This document shows positions 6,004-11,349 of a stretch of DNA of 11,349 nt, piece after piece. Source of the stretch: JBKHYG01 sp046565595 (GTDB lineage: Bacteria > Actinomycetota > AC-67); assembly GCA_046565595.1 (NCBI GenBank), contig JBKHYG010000062.1, forward strand, positions 1 to 11,349, read 5' to 3'. Within the stretch, counting starts at the first letter, position 1; each line of letters starts with the position of its first letter. The notes beneath the pieces were generated by a model. The model saw nothing but the letters and a program-made list of their open reading frames with translations. It ran no database searches and was not told the origin of the DNA. The position numbers and the translations under genes are program-made.

Positions 6004-7493
6004 CGTGCCTCCTGGCGGGTGTTCAGGACTGCGATGTCGCGGAACCGAGCTACCGGCGCTCCGTGGCTCACAGGTGCGATCTGGCCCGGCTGACCTTTGC
6101 CGCAGTTGAAGGCTCCTCCGAGCATGTAGGTCGAGGGGCCGCCGATACCATCCAGCGCGTTCCAGAAGTCGGTCGTCTTGGACTGATAGGCGACATCGCG
6201 AAGCATCCCGTCTATCCGTCCTCCACGGATCCGGTAGAAACGCTGCCCGGTGAACTGGAAGTTGTAGCGCTGCATGTCTATCGACCAGGAGTTGTCTCCT
6301 TCGATGTAGATGCCGTCCTCGATGTCGCCGATGAGGTCGTCGAGGCTGACATCTTCAGTGCCCGGCTGCAGCGAGACATTGGGCATGCGCTGGATCGGGA
6401 CATGGGCCGGAGAGTCTGCGAACGCGCAGCCGTTGCTGCGTCCAAGCCCGAAACGCTGAGCCATCTGGCGGTCCAACTGGTATCCGACGAGCACACCGTC
6501 CCTGACGATGTCCCATTGCTGCTGCTCGACACCTTCGTCGTCGAAACCAACGGTCGACAGCCCGTGTTCGACCAGACGATCGCCGGTGATATGCATCAAA
6601 GGCGAGCCGTACCGGAGGCTGTCCAACTTGTCGATGGTCGCGAAGGATGTGCCGGCATAGTTGGCTTCGTACCCGAGCGTGCGATCGAACTCGGTCGCGT
6701 GTCCGACGGACTCGTGGATGGTCAGCCACAGGTGGGTCGGATCCAAGACCAGGTCGTAGCGGCCAGGCTCGACGCTCGGAGCTCGGAGCTTCTCGCGGAG
6801 CAGTTCGGGTAGCCGCGCCGCGCGCTGTTCGAACCCCCACCCGCCCTTGGTCCATTCCCAGCCTCGACCGACCGGAGGCGCAGATGTCTCCATCGTCTCG
6901 GTCTCTTGCAGTTCAGGGTCGGTGACCGTGGCCGACACATCAGCCTGCATCCGTAGCCGCTGCTGCACGATGCGCGAGCCAGACGAACTGGCGAAGAACT
7001 TCTGCTCCTTGACCGAGTCAACGAAGGAGTACACATGATCCGCGCCCGCCCCTAGGGCTTGACCATCGAGTTCGAGTAGCCAAGCGATCCGATCGGCCTC
7101 GGGGACCTCGAACGGGTCGATCTCGTACGAGCTGCACCAGGTGGCGACATGCGCCGGTTCGTCGGCTAACTCGACCCGGTCACCCGCGGCGGCCGCGAAC
7201 CGCTTGGCGACCTCGGCTGCTCGTTCGGCGGTGGCACGCATGGCGTCCGGGGACAGGACGCTCGTCGAGGCGAAGCCCCAGGCGCCATCCACCAGGACCC
7301 GCACCGAGCATCCGATCGCTCGAGAATCCTCCGACGAATCCAGCGAGCGGTCACGCGTTCGGATGGAAGATGTTCGGATCTTCTCGACGCGGAGATCCGC
7401 GTGGCTCGCGCCAGCTGAAGCCGCGGTAGACAGACCCGCATCAGCCAGACCATCCAACGGTAGGTCGAGGAACTCCTGATCGACTTTCGGCAT
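6000..7493 (-). CDS. tldD: TldD family zinc metalloprotease, catalytic subunit
   Basis: This 497-residue protein is the catalytic half of the TldD/TldE peptidase. The zinc motif HESVGH sits at residues 260-265, in the family context TIHESVGHATEFDRTLGYE. The conserved C-terminal CGKGQPGQ motif is at 464-471, with Cys464 the expected additional zinc ligand, as known for the family. The N-terminal region (about 20-200) matches the PmbA/TldD N-terminal fold in its pattern SVRVLVDGAWGFAS at 63-76. The protein is somewhat longer than typical bacterial TldD. It is the first gene of a two-gene operon with tldE. No Shine-Dalgarno site precedes the ATG (complement of 7491-7493), and I do not see a convincing promoter, although a TAGTAA sits six bases upstream. 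It diverges from aceE across 94 bp. Confidence 0.93.
   Translation of the reverse strand: MPKVDQEFLDLPLDGLADAGLSTAASAGASHADLRVEKIRTSSIRTRDRSLDSSEDSRAIGCSVRVLVDGAWGFASTSVLSPDAMRATAERAAEVAKRFAAAAGDRVELADEPAHVATWCSSYEIDPFEVPEADRIAWLLELDGQALGAGADHVYSFVDSVKEQKFFASSSGSRIVQQRLRMQADVSATVTDPELQETETMETSAPPVGRGWEWTKGGWGFEQRAARLPELLREKLRAPSVEPGRYDLVLDPTHLWLTIHESVGHATEFDRTLGYEANYAGTSFATIDKLDSLRYGSPLMHITGDRLVEHGLSTVGFDDEGVEQQQWDIVRDGVLVGYQLDRQMAQRFGLGRSNGCAFADSPAHVPIQRMPNVSLQPGTEDVSLDDLIGDIEDGIYIEGDNSWSIDMQRYNFQFTGQRFYRIRGGRIDGMLRDVAYQSKTTDFWNALDGIGGPSTYMLGGAFNCGKGQPGQIAPVSHGAPVARFRDIAVLNTRQEAR
6008..6013 (-). promoter_or_regulatory. Ribosome binding site of the tldE-like gene
   Basis: The minus strand carries AGGAGG four bases before the tldE ATG, inside the last codons of tldD. 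It supports re-initiation after tldD is translated. Confidence 0.75.
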
Positions 7494-7587
7494 GCGCCGT
7501 TACTAGCACACAGCACATATCGGACCGGCTCGAAGGTAACGACCAGACCGCGCATCAGACCAGACCCGGGGTCTAGCCTGGCGAGCC
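7494..7587. promoter_or_regulatory. Divergent tldD/aceE control region with direct repeats and a palindrome
   Basis: This 94-bp spacer contains two identical direct copies of GACCAGACC at 7541-7549 and 7558-7566, with a 17-bp period. The second copy runs into the near-palindrome AGACCC-G-GGGTCT at 7562-7574, which abuts the candidate aceE -10. Repeats in this position are typical of regulator binding sites, but the regulator cannot be named from sequence. Confidence 0.45.
7574..7579 (+). promoter_or_regulatory. Candidate -10 element of aceE, leaderless
   Basis: TAGCCT fits TANNNT and ends eight bases before the aceE ATG at 7588. Transcription would then start at or next to the start codon, which fits the missing Shine-Dalgarno site. 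No good -35 is present at the normal distance; the GACCAGACC repeats occupy that area, which would suit an activator-dependent promoter. Confidence 0.4.
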
Positions 7588-10278
7588 ATGGCGATGATCG
7601 ACGGATTCAGTCACCAGGTGCCAGACATCGACCCTGGCGAGACCGACGATTGGGTTGCATCCTTCGATGCGGCTGTCCGAGAACGAGGCGAGGCCCGTGC
7701 CCGCTACCTGCTGATCCGCCTCCTCGAAAGGGCAAGAGAGTTGGGCGTCGGCTTCCCAGCCACCGTCTCGACGCCGTATGTGAACACCATCCCCGCCGAA
7801 CACGAGCCCGACTTCCCGGGCGACGAATTCATGGAGCGTCGGATCCGTGCCTTCATCCGGTGGAACGCCGCGGCGATGGTCATCCGAGCGAACCTCGCCA
7901 ACGAAGGCATCGGCGGCCATCTGGCGACCTACGCTTCCAGCGCATCCCTATACGAGGTCGGCTTCAACCACTTCTTCCGAGGGCCAGAGGGTGACGGTTA
8001 CGGCGACCAGATCTGGTACCAGGGTCATGCTGCTCCAGGTATCTACGCTCGCATGTTCCTGGAAGGCCGACTCCACGAGAAGGACCTCGACAGGTTCCGG
8101 ACCGAACTCGGAGGCGGACTTTCCAGCTACCCGCATCCTTGGCTGATGCCAGAGGTCTGGCAGTTCCCTAGCGTCTCGATGGGTCTTGGCCCTCTGGCCG
8201 CCATCTACCAGGCCCGGTTCAACCGCTATCTGCACAACCGCGGATTGGCGGATACCAGCCAGAGCAGGGTCTGGTGTTTCCTAGGCGACGGCGAGACCGA
8301 CGAGCCCGAATCGCTCGGCGCGCTGTCTCTGGCAGCGCGGGAAGGACTAGACAACCTGATCTTCGTCGTCAACTGCAACCTGCAGCGGTTGGACGGACCG
8401 GTCCGGGGCAACGGGAAGATCATCCAAGAGCTCGAGGCTGTGTTCCGCGGCGCAGGCTGGAATGTCATCAAGGTCATCTGGGGATCGCGATGGGATGAGT
8501 TGCTCGCCAAGGACTCCGATGGCGTACTGCTAGCCAAGATGAACTCGACGGTCGACGGCGAGTTCCAGCGATACACGGTCGAGGATGGCGCCTACATCCG
8601 AGAACATTTCTTCGGCCCAGATCCGCGCCTGCGTCGGATGGTCGAACACCTCTCGGACGAAGAGCTCCGCATGCTGCCGCGCGGCGGTCACGACTACCGC
8701 AAGCTGTATGCCGCATACAAAGCAGCTACCGAACAGACCGGGGCGCCAACCGCGATCCTTGCTAAGACGGTGAAGGGCTGGACGCTCGGACCCGAGATCG
8801 AAGCTCGCAATGTGACCCATCAGGTGAAGAAGATGGGTGCTGAACAGTTGCGAGTGCTCCGCGATCGCCTGCATCTTTGGGACGAGATCCCAGAAGACTC
8901 GCTGTCGGATAGCCTACCTCCCTACTCCCGCCCTGAAGCGCGTTCCGAACTAGCTGACTATCTGCGAGAGCGACGCGAGAAGCTCGGAGGTTCGATACCT
9001 AAACGCAGCCGCGGTTCGTCGCATCTGCCCGCGCCCAAGGACGACATATTCGCTCCCTTCGACGCTGGCTCCGGTGAGCAGGCCGCTTCGACGACGATGG
9101 TCTTCGTCCGACTGTTGCGAGATCTGATGCGCGACGAGGGTGTCGGCGAACGGATCGTGCCGATCATCCCCGACGAGGCCCGCACCTTCGGCATGGAATC
9201 CCTGTTCCGATCCTTCAGGATCTATGCGCCGTTCGGGCAACGCTACGAGCCGGTCGATGCGGAACAACTGTTGAGCTATTCGGAGTCCGCCGACGGCCAG
9301 ATCATCCAAGAGGGCATCACCGAAGCCGGAGCTATGTCTACCGTCCAGGCTGCGGGTACGGCGTACTCCACATTCGACACCCCGATGATCCCGATGTTCA
9401 TCTTCTATTCGATGTTCGGTCTGCAGAGGACCGGTGACATCGTGTGGGCGATGGCGGACGCGCGCACACGAGGCTTCCTGCTAGGAGCAACCGCTGGCCG
9501 TACCACCTTGAACGGTGAGGGGCTGCAACATCAAGACGGACACTCGCATCTGCTGGCAGCCGCCTATCCGACGCTGCGCGCCTACGACCCTGCCTTCGCC
9601 TTCGAGTTGGCCACGATCATGCGGGGCGGCCTGAAGACGATGACCGGACCCGAAGCCAAGGAGGGCCTGTGGTACCTGACCCTGTACAACGAGACCTATC
9701 CTCAGCCTCCTCGCCCACAGGGTGTGACCGACGAACAGATCCTCGCGGGCATGTACCTGTTCTCCCCCGCACCCGAGGGGCCATCGAGACGGGCGACCAT
9801 CCTCTTCTCGGGCTCGGCGTGGGCGGCTGCATCGAAGGCCCGTGACCGCCTGGCAGAACAGCATGATGTTGCTGCCGAGATCTGGAGCGTCACCTCGTAC
9901 AAGGCGCTGCACGAGGACGCCGCGACCGTCGAACGCGAGAACCGACTGCATCCGTCCCTGCCGGCGCGCGTGCCCTATGTGTCAGCCGCTCTCGAGGGAT
10001 GCGAGGATGTGGTCGCGGTCAGCGACTTCGTTCGAGCCGTCCCCGATCAGATCGCCCGCCATGTTCCGGGGCGGTTCACCGTCCTTGGCACCGATGGGAT
10101 GGGCCGCTCTGATACGAGGGGAAACCTGCGTCGCCACTTCGAGGTGGACGCCGACCATGTGGTCGTCGCCGTATTGGATTCGCTGCGTCGTGGCGGGGTG
10201 GCAACGCCTGAAGAGGTCGATGCTGTGATCGCGGCGATCGGGATCGACGCGGACGCCCCCGATCCTCGCCTCGCCTAG
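7588..10278 (+). CDS. aceE: Pyruvate dehydrogenase E1 component, homodimeric type
   Basis: This 896-residue enzyme is the thiamine-diphosphate-dependent E1 of the pyruvate dehydrogenase complex. It decarboxylates pyruvate and acetylates the lipoyl group of E2 on the way to acetyl-CoA. The single-chain AceE form is recognised by GIGGHLATYASSASLYEVGF at about 107-126 and the thiamine-diphosphate motif GDGETDEP at 233-240 ending in NCN at 262-264. Also present are RGGHDYRK with His368 (matching the region of the catalytic His407 of E. coli AceE), IIQEGITEAGAMS at 572-584 with the conserved Glu, and LNGEGLQHQDGHS at 641-653. The length is normal and all three transketolase-like domains are present. 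The E2 and E3 genes are not in the window. ATG 7588 gives the conserved N-terminus, and a second in-frame ATG follows at 7594. There is no Shine-Dalgarno site. The stop codon lies in the first unit of a 13-bp tandem repeat. Confidence 0.97.
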   Translation: MAMIDGFSHQVPDIDPGETDDWVASFDAAVRERGEARARYLLIRLLERARELGVGFPATVSTPYVNTIPAEHEPDFPGDEFMERRIRAFIRWNAAAMVIRANLANEGIGGHLATYASSASLYEVGFNHFFRGPEGDGYGDQIWYQGHAAPGIYARMFLEGRLHEKDLDRFRTELGGGLSSYPHPWLMPEVWQFPSVSMGLGPLAAIYQARFNRYLHNRGLADTSQSRVWCFLGDGETDEPESLGALSLAAREGLDNLIFVVNCNLQRLDGPVRGNGKIIQELEAVFRGAGWNVIKVIWGSRWDELLAKDSDGVLLAKMNSTVDGEFQRYTVEDGAYIREHFFGPDPRLRRMVEHLSDEELRMLPRGGHDYRKLYAAYKAATEQTGAPTAILAKTVKGWTLGPEIEARNVTHQVKKMGAEQLRVLRDRLHLWDEIPEDSLSDSLPPYSRPEARSELADYLRERREKLGGSIPKRSRGSSHLPAPKDDIFAPFDAGSGEQAASTTMVFVRLLRDLMRDEGVGERIVPIIPDEARTFGMESLFRSFRIYAPFGQRYEPVDAEQLLSYSESADGQIIQEGITEAGAMSTVQAAGTAYSTFDTPMIPMFIFYSMFGLQRTGDIVWAMADARTRGFLLGATAGRTTLNGEGLQHQDGHSHLLAAAYPTLRAYDPAFAFELATIMRGGLKTMTGPEAKEGLWYLTLYNETYPQPPRPQGVTDEQILAGMYLFSPAPEGPSRRATILFSGSAWAAASKARDRLAEQHDVAAEIWSVTSYKALHEDAATVERENRLHPSLPARVPYVSAALEGCEDVVAVSDFVRAVPDQIARHVPGRFTVLGTDGMGRSDTRGNLRRHFEVDADHVVVAVLDSLRRGGVATPEEVDAVIAAIGIDADAPDPRLA

Positions 10279-10332
10279 GAGCCTCGCCTGAGAGCCTCGC
10301 CTAGGAGCCTCGCCTAAGAGCCTCGCCTAAGA
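10268..10332. repeat. Tandem repeat, five units of 13 bp, spanning both convergent stop codons
   Basis: There are five contiguous units of GCCTCGCCTNNGA, starting at 10268, 10281, 10294, 10307 and 10320. Nine leading bases and the final GA are identical in all units. The only variation is the dinucleotide at unit positions 10-11: AG, GA, AG, AA, AA. Unit 1 contains the aceE stop (TAG 10276-10278) and unit 5 contains the stop of the convergent MMPL gene (10327-10329). The whole 48-bp space between the two genes is repeat, and no ordinary hairpin terminator is seen there. Confidence 0.95.
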
Positions 10333-11349
10333 CTCGTTCGCCGCTCGTTCGAGTTCCAGACGAGGAAGCGCCTTCTGTAGCCATCTCGGAAGCCACCAGT
10401 TGGCGTCTCCCAAGAGTTCCATCGTGGCAGGAACGAGCACCATGCGTACCAGGGTTGCATCTACGAAGATCGCGACGGCTAAGCCCAGACCGAAGAGCTT
10501 GATCGCTCGATCGTCGAACCCCAGGACGAAACTCGAGAAGACGGCCACCATTATCAGTGCGGCAGCGGTGATGACCCGGGCCGTGTGAGCCAGCCCATTC
10601 GCAACAGCCTCGCCGTTGTCGCCGCTCTCCAGATACTCCTCACGCACGCGGGACAACAAGAAGATCTCGTAGTCCATCGAGAGGCCGAACAGGATGACGA
10701 ACAGCATCATCGGAGCCCATGCCTCGATCGGTCCGGTCGCTCCCACCCCGATCAGGTCCTTGCCCCACCCCCACTGGAACACCGCAACGACGACCCCGTA
10801 GGCGGCGCCGATCGACAGGATGTTCATGATCGCCGCTTTCAGAGGTACCAGGATGCTCCGGAAGACCATCATCAGCAGCAGGAACGAGACGCCGACGATC
10901 ACCAGGATCAAGATCGGCAGACGCTCGGCGTTCTGTGCGGCGAAATCACCGAAGATCGCCGTGATGCCGCCGACCATCACCGTCGCACCTGTTCGCTCTG
11001 TCGCCTGAGGGATGATCTGGGTGCGAAGGCGCTGCACCAGCGCGTCGGTCTCCTCTGACTGGGGGCTGGTCGCTGGGATCGCTGTGACGACGGCAGCGTC
11101 CCCCCGCAGGTTGGACTGCGGTCCAGAGACGGCCACGACCCCTTCGGTGGAACGCAGAGCCGTGATCAGTGGAGCGAGAGCCTGCTCGGCCGATCCTCTG
11201 GCTTCGCTCAGATCAGCGACGAGCACCAGGGGACCATTGAAGCCTGGTCCGAACCCTTCAGAGACCAGGTCGTAGGCGCGTCGGGTGGTGCGAGATTCAG
11301 GGCCGTTGCCGGCATCAGCTACCCCGATCCGTATGTCGAGCAGCGGCGC
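10327..11349 (-). CDS. MMPL-family (RND superfamily) membrane transporter, C-terminal half, runs off right edge
   Basis: The frame stays open to the right edge, so only the last 340 residues are seen; a GTG at 11224-11226 is internal, not the start. MMPL proteins are inner-membrane exporters driven by the proton gradient, and in actinobacteria they often move lipids or hydrophobic compounds. The visible part begins in the second extracytoplasmic domain with the family signature TTRRAYDLVSEGFGPGFNGP (residues 21-40). It is followed by five membrane helices at about 142-163, 168-191, 212-232, 257-277 and 286-310. GLSMDYEIFLLSRVREE (about 222-238) holds the Asp-Tyr pair known in MmpL3 for proton relay. 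The protein ends about 25 residues after the sequence WWLPRW, with no long cytoplasmic tail. Substrate cannot be told. It converges on aceE. Confidence 0.93.
   Translation of the reverse strand, partial: APLLDIRIGVADAGNGPESRTTRRAYDLVSEGFGPGFNGPLVLVADLSEARGSAEQALAPLITALRSTEGVVAVSGPQSNLRGDAAVVTAIPATSPQSEETDALVQRLRTQIIPQATERTGATVMVGGITAIFGDFAAQNAERLPILILVIVGVSFLLLMMVFRSILVPLKAAIMNILSIGAAYGVVVAVFQWGWGKDLIGVGATGPIEAWAPMMLFVILFGLSMDYEIFLLSRVREEYLESGDNGEAVANGLAHTARVITAAALIMVAVFSSFVLGFDDRAIKLFGLGLAVAIFVDATLVRMVLVPATMELLGDANWWLPRWLQKALPRLELERAANES

Noticed and set aside
5530..6093. A 187-residue plus-strand open frame opposite tldE and the tldD end
   Set aside because: It is an antisense shadow of two confident genes, with no ribosome binding site or recognisable domain.
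6063..6812. A 249-residue plus-strand open frame opposite tldD
   Set aside because: It mirrors the codon structure of tldD, which has all family motifs on the other strand. No start signal or domain supports it.
10268..10332. The 13-bp repeats as a CRISPR array or intrinsic terminator
   Set aside because: The units are contiguous without spacers and far too short for CRISPR. There is no long stem or T-tract; only short CCTAGG palindromes occur in units 1 and 3.
11224..11226. GTG at 11224-11226 as the start of the MMPL gene
   Set aside because: The frame continues upstream to the window edge and encodes a typical MMPL signature (TTRRAYD...FGPGFNGP), so the codon is internal and the gene is partial.

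Overview
The window looks like a high-GC bacterial chromosome, most likely an actinobacterial lineage (Actinomycetota, perhaps an uncultivated group). The reasons are strong G/C bias at codon third positions, a homodimeric AceE-type pyruvate dehydrogenase E1, an MMPL transporter, starts that mostly lack Shine-Dalgarno sites, and secreted multidomain proteins of a type common in that phylum. The taxonomy is inferred from gene content. No rRNA or tRNA is visible to anchor it.

Layout from left to right. Positions 1-245 (minus) hold the N-terminal part of a secreted protein that runs off the left edge. A 121-bp divergent spacer (246-366) separates it from a class A penicillin-binding protein (367-2586, plus) that appears to be a lipoprotein with a Pro/Ser/Thr-rich tail. 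After 32 bp comes a secreted HExxH metalloprotease-like protein with two Calx-beta domains (2619-4673, plus). Its 3' end overlaps by 17 bp the convergent tldE/pmbA-like gene (4657-6003, minus), which lies downstream of tldD (6000-7493, minus) with a 4-bp ATGA overlap. A 94-bp divergent spacer (7494-7587) carries repeats and leads to aceE (7588-10278, plus). aceE meets an MMPL-family transporter (10327 to the right edge, minus) tail to tail across a five-unit 13-bp tandem repeat that contains both stop codons.

Functionally the window mixes cell-envelope work (peptidoglycan synthesis, a secreted protease-like protein, an MMPL exporter), a TldD/TldE peptidase pair, and central carbon metabolism (pyruvate to acetyl-CoA). 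All genes sit tightly packed and no spacer exceeds about 121 bp. I see no mobile element, CRISPR array, phage gene or defence system. I do not see a clear undescribed multigene system. The most unusual items are the stop-codon-bearing tandem repeat, the lipoprotein form of the class A PBP, the atypical zinc site of the metalloprotease-like protein, and the repeat-rich aceE/tldD control region.
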